Assembly (NCBI RefSeq): GCF_002013375.1
Contig: NZ_MAEW01000019.1
Coordinates: 78,103 to 142,102, forward strand
DNA from: Mycobacterium sp. D16Q13
Lineage (GTDB): Bacteria; Actinomycetota; Actinomycetes; Mycobacteriales; Mycobacteriaceae
Direction: 5' to 3'
DNA: 64,000 nt
Shown here in pieces: positions 9,546-18,004 of this stretch. Each line of letters begins with the position of its first letter. The stretch's first letter is position 1. Under the pieces are notes generated by a model. That model did not search any database. It was not told the DNA's origin and was given only the letters and a program-made list of their open reading frames with translations. The position numbers were made by a program, and so were the translations under genes.

Positions 9546-10502
9546 ATGCCCGCACCCCTGCAGATCAGGCACTTTCGTGAGTCGGATGTTCCCGACCAGA
9601 CCGGTAAGACACACGTCATCACCGGCGCGAACAATGGCCTAGGTCTCGTCGCCGCCGAGGCGCTGGCCCGCGCCGGTGCCCGCGTCGTGCTGGCCTGCCG
9701 CAACCAGGAGACCGGGCGGGCAGCGCTGGACAAGGTGCGCTCACTGGGGCCCAACGCCGATCATGCGCTGGTCGAACTGGACCTCACCAGCCTTGCCTCC
9801 GTGCGGTCCGCCGCGGACGCGATCCGCACTCAGGCGCCCACTGTCGATGTACTGATCAACAACGCCGGCGTCATGGCGATCCCGCTGCGGCGTACCGCCG
9901 AGGGATTCGAGATGCAGATCGGTGTCAACCACCTCGGTCACTTCGTCTTGACCGACGCGCTGCTGCCCTCGCTGCTCGCTGCCGACGCACCCCGGGTGGT
10001 GTCGCTGGGAAGTGTCGCGCACGCGCAGGGACGCAATCAGCTGAAGGTCGATGATCTGAACTTCACCCAGCGTCGGTACAACCGGATGACCGCATACCGC
10101 GCCTCGAAGCTCGCCTGCATGCTGTTTGGCTCGGAGCTGGCCCGCAAGGCCGCCGCCGCCGGATCCTCACTGGTGTCGGTGAATGTGCACCCCGGGGTGG
10201 CCGCCACCAACCTGTTCGACTCCATGATCCCGAAGATCCCAGGGCTGCATAAGGCCTTCTACTTCGGCATGGGTCTGGTGCTCCAGGACGAGCGTCAGGG
10301 CGCCGAGGCTGAGCTGTACGCGGCATCGATGCCCGATGTGCAGCCCGACGACTACCTTGGCCCCACTCAACTGACGGGTGCGCGCGGTCCGGTGGCTCGT
10401 GCGCCCCGATCCAGCGAGGCACGTGATGCGCAGCTGGCGGCGCGGCTATGGGAGAAGTCGGTAGAGCTCACCGGCGCGAACTACTCCCGCCTCACCGGCT
10501 AG
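9546..10502 (+). CDS. short-chain dehydrogenase/reductase (retinol-dehydrogenase-like)
   Basis: A 318-residue classical/extended SDR. The cofactor motif TGANNGLGLVAAEAL is at about residues 22-36, NNAG near 105, and the catalytic YRASK near 183. The fold type resembles protochlorophyllide reductase and retinol dehydrogenase relatives, which mostly use NADP(H); the physiological substrate is unknown. GATCGAGGAA before ATG 9546 gives a reasonable ribosome binding site. It is probably monocistronic and followed by tRNA-Cys. Confidence 0.9.
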   Translation: MPAPLQIRHFRESDVPDQTGKTHVITGANNGLGLVAAEALARAGARVVLACRNQETGRAALDKVRSLGPNADHALVELDLTSLASVRSAADAIRTQAPTVDVLINNAGVMAIPLRRTAEGFEMQIGVNHLGHFVLTDALLPSLLAADAPRVVSLGSVAHAQGRNQLKVDDLNFTQRRYNRMTAYRASKLACMLFGSELARKAAAAGSSLVSVNVHPGVAATNLFDSMIPKIPGLHKAFYFGMGLVLQDERQGAEAELYAASMPDVQPDDYLGPTQLTGARGPVARAPRSSEARDAQLAARLWEKSVELTGANYSRLTG

Positions 10503-10572
10503 GCCCCGCTGCGATCACTCTGAGTCCAACACTCGTGTCGCGCATCGTGGTTCGGCATGATCGGTGCTCGAC

Positions 10573-10643
10573 GCGGGTGTGGCTGAGAGGCTAGGCACCG
10601 GCCTGCAAAGCCGTTCACACGGGTTCGAGTCCCGTCACTCGCT
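10573..10643 (+). tRNA. tRNA-Cys (GCA)
   Basis: The acceptor stem GCGGGTG (10573-10579) pairs with CACTCGC (10636-10642, one G-U). The anticodon loop CTGCAAA gives anticodon GCA, and the T arm is ACGGG-TTCGAGT-CCCGT with a standard T loop. The discriminator base is T10643 and CCA is not encoded. The 71-base length is typical for tRNA-Cys. Confidence 0.95.
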
Positions 10644-10650
10644 CTATTTC

Positions 10651-10697
10651 GTCGACAAAGAGGGCCCCCTGTTCAACAGGGGGCCCTCTTTGTCGAC
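10651..10697. terminator. strong bidirectional hairpin terminator
   Basis: A perfect 21-bp inverted repeat (10651-10671 with 10677-10697) closes a 5-base loop TTCAA. The core AAAGAGGGCCCCCTG is matched by CAGGGGGCCCTCTTT, so both strands place a T run beyond the GC-rich stem. It separates tRNA-Cys from the convergent secreted-protein gene and should serve both. Confidence 0.85.
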
Positions 10698-10711
10698 ATT
10701 GGTCCGGGCGC

Positions 10712-11266
10712 CTAGCCGGCGGCCGGCTCCTCCGCGGCTTTCGGCGGTTGACCATCCGGCGACTCGAGAACCGGAGGGGTTGGCGCTCCCGGCATCACCG
10801 TCGGGGCGGTCGCCTCGATCCCGGCCGCGCTCTGCGGCGGTGCACCGTGTGGATCCTCCAGCGCGGGGTTCTCGTTCCCCGCACCGAACTGCACCCCCGT
10901 GGTGCTGGCAGGGGCGGCGGGCGTCGTGCCGCCCTGAATCCCGTACCGCGTGCTGGAAGAGGTCAACACGTTCGCGGGATGAGCGGCATTGCCCAACTTG
11001 CTGCCCGGCAGTCCGGCAGCGCCGGCCGCGGGATCGGCGTTGGCGGCGATCTTCACGCCGCGCGCGTCCACCGCGGCCGGCGCCACCGCCGGGAAGTTGT
11101 TGTAGATGTACGTGTAGCTGCCGGGGGTGGCGGGCAGTGGTGCCGGTACGCCGGGCACGAAAGGTATTCCCGGTGGGTCAGCGAGCGCGGTGGGCGCCGG
11201 GAGCGCTCCCAACGCGAGCGCTCCGGCGACACCTGCCATGGCGGCAACGATCTTCCTTTTCGGCAC
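10712..11266 (-). CDS. secreted Ala/Pro-rich protein of unknown function
   Basis: A 184-residue protein with a clear Sec signal peptide (MPKRKIVAAMAGVAGALALG, likely cleavage after TALA near residue 29). The mature part is rich in Ala, Pro and Gly, without Cys or recognisable domain, and has a short tyrosine-rich patch SYTYIYNNFP near residue 50. GTG 11266 has GGGAGGT upstream. It lies 10 bases downstream of the MspA-type porin gene on the same strand, so the two are very likely co-transcribed; a role with the porin in the outer membrane is conceivable but unproven. Confidence 0.8.
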   Translation of the reverse strand: MPKRKIVAAMAGVAGALALGALPAPTALADPPGIPFVPGVPAPLPATPGSYTYIYNNFPAVAPAAVDARGVKIAANADPAAGAAGLPGSKLGNAAHPANVLTSSSTRYGIQGGTTPAAPASTTGVQFGAGNENPALEDPHGAPPQSAAGIEATAPTVMPGAPTPPVLESPDGQPPKAAEEPAAG

Positions 11267-11276
11267 AAGTACCTCC

Positions 11277-11909
11277 CTAGATCTTGATCGGGTCGCCGTA
11301 GATGGCGAACTCAGTGTGCGCCGAGGCGGTCGAGATCCTCAAGTAGACATACGAGCGGATGGTGACATCGCCGCCGCACGCGTCGGCCTTGATGTGCAGA
11401 TTATCGACATCGAGCATCGCCTTGCCGCTATCACTCAACGCCATGTTGGCCAGGGGGAGGTCGGTGATCACACCAGGCTGCAAGATGGTCTGCACAAACC
11501 CGGCGAGACCACCCGAACCACCGACCGACGGACCACCGCTGTAGCCCACAGACCCGGCCAGACCGCCGGTGCCACCGATCTGCAGACCGCTGGAAACGTC
11601 TGTCTGACAACCCAGTTGGTATCCCGCGATGAACAGGCTGTCGGTGATCGGGGCGGACCCTCCGGTGGCGATCGCCGTCGCGTCGAAGGTCACGAACGCC
11701 TCGCGGGAGTTGGAGGCCTCGGCCAGGTTGGGTACCGAGTTGATGGTCTCGTGGTCGATCCGGATCATCAGCGTCCACCCGTCACGACTTACCTTGGTGT
11801 ACGTCTGCGGCGCCATGGACACCGGATCGGCCTGGGCCGGAGCCGTAGCCAAGGTACAGATCGCGGTGAACAACGCCATGACGGCGCCGACTCGCTTACG
11901 TACTGCCAT
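11277..11909 (-). CDS. MspA-family outer-membrane porin
   Basis: A 210-residue protein with a Sec signal peptide (cleavage after APAQA, residue 27). The mature part has the MspA family pattern: GWTLMIRIDHETIN, REAFVTFDATA, IAGYQLGCQ, a glycine-rich stretch (GGTGGLAGSVGYSGG), GVITDLPLA and the closing strand AHTEFAIYGDPI. MspA proteins form octameric pores in the mycobacterial outer membrane for small hydrophilic solutes. Two cysteines (near residues 101 and 178) may form a disulfide, a feature of paralogues distant from MspA itself. ATG 11909 was chosen because the signal peptide starts there; GAGG lies eight bases upstream. Confidence 0.88.
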   Translation of the reverse strand: MAVRKRVGAVMALFTAICTLATAPAQADPVSMAPQTYTKVSRDGWTLMIRIDHETINSVPNLAEASNSREAFVTFDATAIATGGSAPITDSLFIAGYQLGCQTDVSSGLQIGGTGGLAGSVGYSGGPSVGGSGGLAGFVQTILQPGVITDLPLANMALSDSGKAMLDVDNLHIKADACGGDVTIRSYVYLRISTASAHTEFAIYGDPIKI

Positions 11910-12360
11910 CTGAGTGCCTCGTTTCCCCTTGCGGATGTGAATGGTGGTGAACCTGTGTCTGAGTTTGGGAGCTATTGCGGCGTCGTCGATTACCGGTCGG
12001 TGTGATAGGTCCGTTATCAAGCTGACGGAAAGATACGCCTGCGAAAACACCGCCGCTGATCAAAACTCACAGCCCGTTCACAGGAATCGCCTTGGGGGAC
12101 AAGCGTCCTCACCCCTGAATTTCCTTCACGGTGAGTTGATGATGTGTTGCTGGACGCCGACAATCGACAAAAGACAGGCTGTCCGAACTAGTTGGTGCGC
12201 TGGGCTAATCGCCCGATGAACACCGCGTGTCGGGCCGCTCACGGCACGGTGAACCCGTTGTCCGGACGACGCAGTTTCGTCTGTCAGGCGATAGGAATTT
12301 CGCGGCCGAAAATGTGGTCTACGCCACAGAAGTGCCCTGTAAAAGCTGCGTAAACAGGTG
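11910..12360. other. 451-base region without a supported gene
   Basis: This lies between the end of the MpaB-type oxygenase gene and the porin gene, both on the minus strand. It must hold the porin promoter, but no confident -10/-35 pair, hairpin terminator or repeat was recognised. Short frames here show no family similarity. The base composition looks less GC-rich than the neighbouring genes. Confidence 0.5.
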
Positions 12361-13476
12361 TTACGCGACCTCGCGACCACCCCGGATGGCCCACCGGGGA
12401 GAGGCCAACGAGAAGGCGGCATGCAACAGCTCGCCCGCACGCGCGGTGAGCGACGTCGGCTGGACCGACGGCGGTACGTAGTGCATGGGCATTCCCCGCC
12501 TGTCCCGCGGTGGTGCGGTGATCTTGGGTGCCTCGACGAGGGGTGCATCAGGCGGCAACTCTCCCCGTGCGCGCTTGTATGCCGATACCGCACGCGGATG
12601 GAGCCGGATGTCCTCCGGCAGGGGACTGAACGCCAGCTGCACCACTTTGCCAAACAATCGCAGGAGCACTTCGTCACCAGGGGTCCAACGCATGCCGGCC
12701 TTCTCGCGCACCGAAGAACTGAACACTCCGGTGGCGACCCAGTTCTGAAATACTCTGGCCGGGGCCCAGATCTGCTGCCAGAGGAAGTCCGGCATCAGTA
12801 CGTACTTCGGCTTCGGGATCTGAATGTGGAAGATATCCAACGCGGCCCGATTGATCTCCAGTTGGTCATCACAGACCCGCGCCCAGTACTCCTGGAACTC
12901 TTCCCAGGAATTGGGCACCGGCCGCATGCTCATGCCGTACATCCGGTACCACTGGACGTGCTCGGCGAACAGCTGCCGCTTTTCTGTCTCGGTAAGCCCG
13001 CCACAGAAGTACTCGGCGGTGTTGATGATGAGCATGAAGAACGTGGCGTGAGCCCAATAGAAGGTCTCCGGATTGAGGGCGTGGTACCGCCGTCCCTTGC
13101 CATCGACACCTTTGATGGTGTCGTGGTACCCCCGAATCTGGCGCCCGGTGTCCGCGGCGCGGTCGCCGTCGTAGACCACGCCCATGATGGGAAAGACCGA
13201 ACGCGTGACCCGTTGCAGAGGTTCGCGCAACAGGATCGAATGATCCTCGACACCGGCGCCCAACTCCGGGTACATGTTCTGGATGGATCCGATCCACACG
13301 CCAAGCAGCCCGGTGCGCAGATCTGCGAAGTACTTCCATGTCAGCGAATCTGGGCCCAGCGGTTGCGGTGCGTCGTCCTGATCGATTTCATGCGCTGGCT
13401 CGGCGGGCGATCGCGCTCCGGACGCGTGCTCGCGCGCAGATCGCCGAGCACCTCGGCTGGCAGTGGCGGATGTCAT
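12361..13476 (-). CDS. MpaB-like oxygenase (DUF2236 family)
   Basis: A 371-residue protein of the DUF2236/MpaB family, heme-type oxygenases known from latex-clearing protein and the fungal MpaB enzyme. Typical segments are DHSILLREPLQRVTRSVFPI, the motif around RGYHDTIKGVDGKGRRYHALNPETFYWAHATFF and a closing helical part. The His residues in RGYHDT, RYHAL and YWAHAT are candidates for heme binding. No signal peptide is present; the first ~40 residues are polar and probably disordered. ATG 13476 is supported by AGGAGGG ten bases upstream. The physiological substrate is unknown; fatty acid or isoprenoid-like molecules are guesses. Confidence 0.85.
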   Translation of the reverse strand: MTSATASRGARRSAREHASGARSPAEPAHEIDQDDAPQPLGPDSLTWKYFADLRTGLLGVWIGSIQNMYPELGAGVEDHSILLREPLQRVTRSVFPIMGVVYDGDRAADTGRQIRGYHDTIKGVDGKGRRYHALNPETFYWAHATFFMLIINTAEYFCGGLTETEKRQLFAEHVQWYRMYGMSMRPVPNSWEEFQEYWARVCDDQLEINRAALDIFHIQIPKPKYVLMPDFLWQQIWAPARVFQNWVATGVFSSSVREKAGMRWTPGDEVLLRLFGKVVQLAFSPLPEDIRLHPRAVSAYKRARGELPPDAPLVEAPKITAPPRDRRGMPMHYVPPSVQPTSLTARAGELLHAAFSLASPRWAIRGGREVA

Positions 13477-13694
13477 CGTTGACCCTCCTGTGTGGTGCCT
13501 ATCACGCACGATATGGGTGACAACCGACGTTGTCCACGAGTCCCCTTGGGGTATTGGGAACCGTTTGCCAACCGTGTCCGAAGCTCCACGCTGCCGCTAC
13601 CAGCGCCGACCGACTGTGACCAGGCAGTTGAGGAGGGGCGCCCAGCCATCGCGACACTGGCAACGACGAGATTGCCGCCGCACACCCCAGCACA

Positions 13695-13700
13695 TAGGCT
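13695..13700 (+). promoter_or_regulatory. -10 element TAGGCT, leaderless promoter of the adenylate cyclase gene
   Basis: TAGGCT fits the mycobacterial TANNNT -10 pattern and ends six bases before GTG 13707, so transcription would begin at the start codon. There is no Shine-Dalgarno before the GTG, consistent with a leaderless message. Confidence 0.5.
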
Positions 13701-13706
13701 GATGCG

Positions 13707-14717
13707 GTGGATGTCGAGCCGTCAGGCCTCGATGCCGATCCGGACCGTGAGCACGACACTGGAATCCGTAAGCGCAGGCGAGGCCGCACCCGTGGGCCTG
13801 TGCGGCATGACCTCGCCGCGGAGTCGGCAGACAACGCGGTGCCGGCGGAAGACTCCGATCCCACCGAACCCACGTCTCGGCAGATCGCGCGCGCGTCACG
13901 TACGGCCGGTGACTGGTTTCGCAAGATGGATCGGGATCCCACCGTCGTGGCGGCGGTACGCCGCGCCCGCCGTTCACTGCCCGGCGACCCATACTTCGGT
14001 GATCCTTTGTCCACAAGCGGTTTTGGTGGGGCGAGTGCGGTGGCGCGTGCGGCCGACCGGTTGGTGACCGACAGGGATACCGCGTTCCGCGAGTTCGGGT
14101 TCGGCGCGCTGCAGATCTGGCAGGCCTTCACCGAGAAAGTCAGCAAGCAACCGGCCAATCGGGAGGTCACGCTGGTCTTCACCGACCTCGTCGGATTCTC
14201 GGGATGGGCACTTGAGGCCGGCGACGAGGCGACCCTGAAATTGCTGCGCCGCGTGGCATCGGTCGCCGAGCCACCCATGCTCAACGCCGGGGGCCAGGTG
14301 GTCAAGCGTATGGGTGACGGCATCATGGCCGTCTTCGACGACCCGGTGACGGCCCTACGTGCTGTCCTTCCCGCCCGCGAGGCATTGAGAAACGTTGAAA
14401 TCCAGGGATATACGCCGCTGATGCGGATCGGCATCCACACCGGGACGCCTCAGCGCATCGGATCGGACTGGCTTGGCGTCGACGTGAACATCGCGGCCCG
14501 TGTCATGGAGAGCGCCACCAAGGGTGGCTTGGCGATCTCGCAACCCGCTCTGGCCAAGGTGCCCCTGGTGCTTCTCGATCACTTGGGCCTCTCACCCACG
14601 CCCGTCCGGAGACCGCTGTTCTCCAGCAGGCCCGCAGGCGTGCCCGAGAACATGAAGATGTACCTGCTCGAAACTCGCAGGGAACTACCAGCGGCGGGAG
14701 ATGACGGTCGCGTCTAG
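13707..14717 (+). CDS. class III adenylate cyclase (Rv1647-like)
   Basis: A 336-residue soluble cyclase. A polar N-terminal region of about 140 residues precedes the class III catalytic domain. Metal-binding aspartates are in FTDLVGFSGWA (near residue 155) and MGDGIMAVFDD (near 200); the transition-state Asn/Arg pair is in VDVNIAARVMESA (near 260). These residues point to an active cyclase making cAMP from ATP. There are no membrane helices or HAMP domain, as in M. tuberculosis Rv1647, whose genomic place it shares. The GTG start fits a leaderless promoter. The rhomboid-like gene begins 3 bases after the stop. Confidence 0.9.
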   Translation: MDVEPSGLDADPDREHDTGIRKRRRGRTRGPVRHDLAAESADNAVPAEDSDPTEPTSRQIARASRTAGDWFRKMDRDPTVVAAVRRARRSLPGDPYFGDPLSTSGFGGASAVARAADRLVTDRDTAFREFGFGALQIWQAFTEKVSKQPANREVTLVFTDLVGFSGWALEAGDEATLKLLRRVASVAEPPMLNAGGQVVKRMGDGIMAVFDDPVTALRAVLPAREALRNVEIQGYTPLMRIGIHTGTPQRIGSDWLGVDVNIAARVMESATKGGLAISQPALAKVPLVLLDHLGLSPTPVRRPLFSSRPAGVPENMKMYLLETRRELPAAGDDGRV

Positions 14718-14720
14718 ACG

Positions 14721-15506
14721 GTGCGATCATGGGTCATGCGGAGAGTCTGGGCCGCGCTAGTTCGGCTACGAGTGACGATCGCTTATGCGGTCGCGCTGGT
14801 CGCGGTGGCCACGGTGCTGGTTGTGGAAGGTCCGCGCGTGCAAGACCGAGTTGTCGCGCATGCCAGTACCAATCTGCACAATCTTCATCAGGGACGGCTG
14901 GGGACGCTCATCGGCAGTGCCTTTGTCACCGACGCGGGGCCGATCTATCTATGGCTTCCCGGCTTGATCTGCATTCTCGCCCTCGCTGAGCTTCAATGGC
15001 GCAGCGGACGTTTGGCATTGACCTTTGCCCTCGGGCACATAGGCGCAACCCTCATCGTCGGGGTCGGAACGGCGCTGGCGATCTGGATGCACTGGGCCCC
15101 GGTATCCCTCGCACGGGCCAGTGACGTAGGGATGAGTTATGGAGCGGCCGCCGTCGTCGGGGCACTGACGGCATCGATCCCGCCGCGCTGGCGCGCCTCC
15201 TGGATAGCGGGCTGGATCTCCGTCGGCGCCGTGTCCATCGCATGCAACCAAACCTTCACCGAGGTAGGACACCTCACAGCACTTCTCCTCGGAGTGCTCG
15301 CCGCACAGACACTTTCTCTGCGCGCACCACGTTGGTCCGCACTTCGATTGGTGCTCTTAGGGTTCGGCGGACTCTTCGCCCTCATGATGTTCTCCGAAGA
15401 TGGCCAGACCCTCGCCGCGGCGGTACCCACCGCGCTGGCGGCAGTACTCGTCACCCAGTGGGTCAGGTTGCGGCGGAAGCCTCGTGATCAAGTAGCCATC
15501 GCTTGA
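14721..15506 (+). CDS. rhomboid-like integral membrane protein (Rv1648-like)
   Basis: A 261-residue protein with about seven hydrophobic helices. The arrangement is rhomboid-like: a Ser in GMSYGAA near residue 137 and a His in GHLTALLLG near residue 185 could form the intramembrane Ser-His dyad, although the usual GxSG is changed to GMSYG. It is either a divergent rhomboid protease or an inactive relative. GTG 14721 is the earliest start; ATG 14736 (MRRVWAALV) is equally likely, as neither has a clear ribosome site. It forms an operon with the cyclase and overlaps the convergent ogt by 44 bases. Confidence 0.75.
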   Translation: MRSWVMRRVWAALVRLRVTIAYAVALVAVATVLVVEGPRVQDRVVAHASTNLHNLHQGRLGTLIGSAFVTDAGPIYLWLPGLICILALAELQWRSGRLALTFALGHIGATLIVGVGTALAIWMHWAPVSLARASDVGMSYGAAAVVGALTASIPPRWRASWIAGWISVGAVSIACNQTFTEVGHLTALLLGVLAAQTLSLRAPRWSALRLVLLGFGGLFALMMFSEDGQTLAAAVPTALAAVLVTQWVRLRRKPRDQVAIA

Positions 15507-15966
15507 TAGGAAGCCCATAGCGGAAGCCTCCCAATGCGCCACCGACTCGGTACACCCGGTGACACGGGACGAACAGCGCCGCCGCGTTACGCGCGCACGC
15601 ACTGGCGGCGCCACGGATGGCAGCGGGTCGCCCAGCGCGCGCGGCGAACTCGCTGTAGGTGATGGGTGCCTCCGGATCGACACTGCGCAACACGTCCCAG
15701 GCATGCATCAGGAAATCTCCGGACTGCTGGGTGACGGGAATCGGGTCGATGGCGGTCAGATCGCCCGCGTGGTAGTCGGTGACAGCCTTGGTGACTTTCC
15801 CGAGGTCACGCTTGCGGCTGAGGGTCTGCGGGCGCAACGTCGGATGAATCAGCGCGCGCAGCAGGTCGGGGGAGTCCGTCCACCCCGAGGCCAGGACCGC
15901 GCCCGACCCGTCGACGATGGCGGTGAATGGTCCTACCGGGGTGGTCAGTGTCGTGTAGTCGCTCAT
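15463..15966 (-). CDS. ogt: methylated-DNA--protein-cysteine methyltransferase (Ogt)
   Basis: A 167-residue suicide repair enzyme that moves alkyl groups from O6-alkylguanine to its own cysteine. The active-site motif VPCHRV carries Cys135, and the helix-turn-helix part with its RGAASACARN segment precedes it; GGFRYGLPIKRWLLDHE closes the domain as in the family. The ATG at 15966 overlaps the stop of the upstream ada/alkA gene by 4 bases (ATGA), so the two are translationally coupled. In M. tuberculosis the pair (Rv1316c/Rv1317c) sits elsewhere. Confidence 0.95.
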   Translation of the reverse strand: MSDYTTLTTPVGPFTAIVDGSGAVLASGWTDSPDLLRALIHPTLRPQTLSRKRDLGKVTKAVTDYHAGDLTAIDPIPVTQQSGDFLMHAWDVLRSVDPEAPITYSEFAARAGRPAAIRGAASACARNAAALFVPCHRVYRVGGALGGFRYGLPIKRWLLDHEASAAT

Positions 15967-17456
15967 GAGTTTCCTTTCCGCGTGCGGTTGCGTTGACGTG
16001 TCTGCGCGGCGATCCCCTTGCGCCACAGGTGCATAGATACATACGAACGCCACGGCGAGCAGTCACGGGCGGCCGCGAGGTCGATCCCCTCGGCCAACGC
16101 GCCGCGGCGCAGCACCAAATCGTGTTCGAGCAGGACATCTGGATCAGCGAGTTGACGCATCACCACGTAGTCCGCGGTCCAGGGTCCGATTCCCTTGATT
16201 TCCAACAGCTGCCTACGCATGTCGGCGGCGGCCATGCCCTGATGCAACTCCAGCTTACCCGTCGCAAGCCTGTCCGCTGCTCCGACAATTGCGCCGATCC
16301 GTGCCGCTGGACCAGCCAATACCCCCGCGCCCGCTGCGGCGACAGATTCGGTGGTGGGAAACAGGTGAGTCACCCGCCCCGTCATGTCCGTCACTTCCTC
16401 ACCGAGCCTGGCAACCAGGTTTGCTGTCGCCGTGTTGGCCGCGGACACCGAGATCTGCTGACCGATCATGGTGCGTAACAGCAGCTCTGACCCGTCGACC
16501 GTTCCGGGTACCCTGATTCCGGGAGCCTCGGCAACGAGGGGGGTCAGCGCGGGATGCGACGACAATGCGTCATCGACCGCGGCGGGGTCGGCGTCGAGAT
16601 CAAGAAGGTGACGCAGGCGCGCTACCGCAGGTGCCAAGTCGCGCATATCGGCGAGCTGCAGGTCCGCCCGTACCTGATCGGCGGCCACCGTCAGGGTCAC
16701 GACGACCGGACCGTGAGGCATCCGCAGCGCCCGGGTGTAGCGCCCCTCGGAAAAGTCTTCGACACCGTGCGCGCAGTGATGTTCCAGCAGCCAGGTGGAC
16801 CACGCGACGTTATGAGGCTGCCGCAGGGGAAGTTTGAGACTGACTCCGCTAGGTGTCGGAGCCGATGTCAGGTCTTCCCGGCGGGGCAATTCGGTCCGCA
16901 GCTTCGACGGTGTGGTTGCGAACACCGCCGCAATCGTGTCGTTGAACTGCCGGATACTGGAAAACCCTGCCGCAAAAGCGATATCGGACATGGCCAGCCC
17001 GGTCCGCTGAATCAGCAGACGCGCGGTGGTGGCCCGATTCGCCCGTGCCAGGGCCAGCGGGCCCGCGCCGAGCTCAGCCAGCAGGACCCTGTTGAGTTGG
17101 CGACTCGAGTATCCCAGGGCACGAGACAAGCCCTCGACACCTTCACGCTCGACCACGCCATCGCTGATGAGGCGCATCGCGCGAACAGCTAAGTCGGACT
17201 TGACATTCCACAGCGGCGATCCCGGCGCCGCGTCCGGCAGACACCGTCGGCACGCCCGATAGCCATCGGCCTGCGCGGAGGCGGCGGTGGGATGGAATGA
17301 GACATTCTGCCGTTTTGGTGTGATGGCAGGACAGGACGGTCGGCAGTAGATTCCCGTGGTGCGAACCGCCGTGTAGAACTGCCCGTCGAACCGGGTGTCA
17401 CGGGACTGCACGGCCCGGTAGCAGGCCTCCGCGTCAAGTTCCATGCATTCGAGCAT
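15963..17456 (-). CDS. alkA: Ada-type regulator fused to 3-methyladenine DNA glycosylase (AdaA-AlkA)
   Basis: A 497-residue multidomain protein. The N-terminal Ada zinc domain has Cys38, Cys42, Cys69 and Cys72 (YCRPSCP, CRRC), with Cys38 expected to accept methyl groups from phosphotriesters. An AraC-type HTH follows at about 95-190 (SRQLNRVLL, DIAFAAGFSSIRQFN), then an AlkA N-terminal domain and an HhH-GPD glycosylase (near 310-490; IKGIGPWTADYVVMR). It thus senses methylation, activates transcription and excises alkylated bases. With the ATG at 17456 the cysteine numbering equals that of E. coli Ada; GTG 17468 or ATG 17444 are alternatives. It is coupled to ogt downstream. Confidence 0.93.
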   Translation of the reverse strand: MLECMELDAEACYRAVQSRDTRFDGQFYTAVRTTGIYCRPSCPAITPKRQNVSFHPTAASAQADGYRACRRCLPDAAPGSPLWNVKSDLAVRAMRLISDGVVEREGVEGLSRALGYSSRQLNRVLLAELGAGPLALARANRATTARLLIQRTGLAMSDIAFAAGFSSIRQFNDTIAAVFATTPSKLRTELPRREDLTSAPTPSGVSLKLPLRQPHNVAWSTWLLEHHCAHGVEDFSEGRYTRALRMPHGPVVVTLTVAADQVRADLQLADMRDLAPAVARLRHLLDLDADPAAVDDALSSHPALTPLVAEAPGIRVPGTVDGSELLLRTMIGQQISVSAANTATANLVARLGEEVTDMTGRVTHLFPTTESVAAAGAGVLAGPAARIGAIVGAADRLATGKLELHQGMAAADMRRQLLEIKGIGPWTADYVVMRQLADPDVLLEHDLVLRRGALAEGIDLAAARDCSPWRSYVSMHLWRKGIAAQTRQRNRTRKGNS

Positions 17457-17494
17457 GCCCGCCGCCACGCCACCGTGCTAGCGGAAATCAGACA

Positions 17495-17920
17495 TTACCG
17501 TCGGCTCGGGGTTGTCGCCCAGATTCGGACGTAGCGACGCCAGGCCAGCAGCGTGATCACCATCGATATCGCGGTGCCCGCTGTCGCCCCGGCCCACCTA
17601 TGGCGCCATGCGGCCACCAGCGCCGAGACCAGGGCGGTGCTGCCGAGGAGGCTCAACGTGGTGAGGGCGCTATCCGATGTGGGTTTGGTCATCCAGATCT
17701 CCTCGCCACGTATGGCGCGAGTGGCAAACGACCTGTCATCCCGGGGCGGCGGTGTCACGACCGGGTTGATCACGAGCCAGACGCCGATGGGGATTGCCCA
17801 CCGCCACTGCCGGGTCCATACCGGTACGAGCAACAGCGGTGTGCTCGCCCATCGCGACCACGCGCTCACCGGGTGACAATGTCTTTCGAAGATCCAGCGG
17901 CGCACTGCTTCGCCATTCAC
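17495..17920 (-). CDS. small membrane protein of unknown function (DUF6653-like)
   Basis: A 141-residue protein with about four hydrophobic segments: TPLLLVPVW, WAIPIGVWLVINPVV, STALVSALVAAW and TAISMVITLLAW. It begins MNGEAVRRWIFERHCHP. The central WAIPIGVWLVINPVVTPPP followed by a charged loop resembles a family of small actinobacterial membrane proteins; no catalytic motif is evident. It ends 26 bases before the longest start of the ada/alkA gene on the same strand, so co-transcription with the repair genes is possible. No function is claimed. Confidence 0.68.
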   Translation of the reverse strand: MNGEAVRRWIFERHCHPVSAWSRWASTPLLLVPVWTRQWRWAIPIGVWLVINPVVTPPPRDDRSFATRAIRGEEIWMTKPTSDSALTTLSLLGSTALVSALVAAWRHRWAGATAGTAISMVITLLAWRRYVRIWATTPSRR

Positions 17921-17940
17921 ATCGTCGACACTAGGCCGCG

Positions 17941-17967
17941 CCGGTCATGCCCGTCTGGCATGACCGG
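17941..17967. repeat. perfect 11-bp inverted repeat upstream of pheS
   Basis: CCGGTCATGCC (17941-17951) is followed by CGTCT and the exact complement GGCATGACCGG (17957-17967). It sits between divergent genes, 23 bases before the pheS -10 hexamer, a position suited to an operator. No T run follows, so it does not look like a terminator. Confidence 0.7.
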
Positions 17968-17990
17968 AAGGTGGTTAACGCGTCTTACCC

Positions 17991-17996
17991 TATGAT
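17991..17996 (+). promoter_or_regulatory. -10 element TATGAT, leaderless promoter of pheS
   Basis: TATGAT matches the SigA -10 consensus closely and ends eight bases before GTG 18005, so the transcript probably starts at or next to the start codon. There is no Shine-Dalgarno and no T-box leader. Confidence 0.6.
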
Positions 17997-18004
17997 CGGC
18001 ATCC

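Noticed and set aside
12361..13482. 374-residue plus-strand frame across the MpaB-type gene
   Set aside because: It is the reverse complement of a gene with clear family similarity and a good ribosome site on the minus strand.
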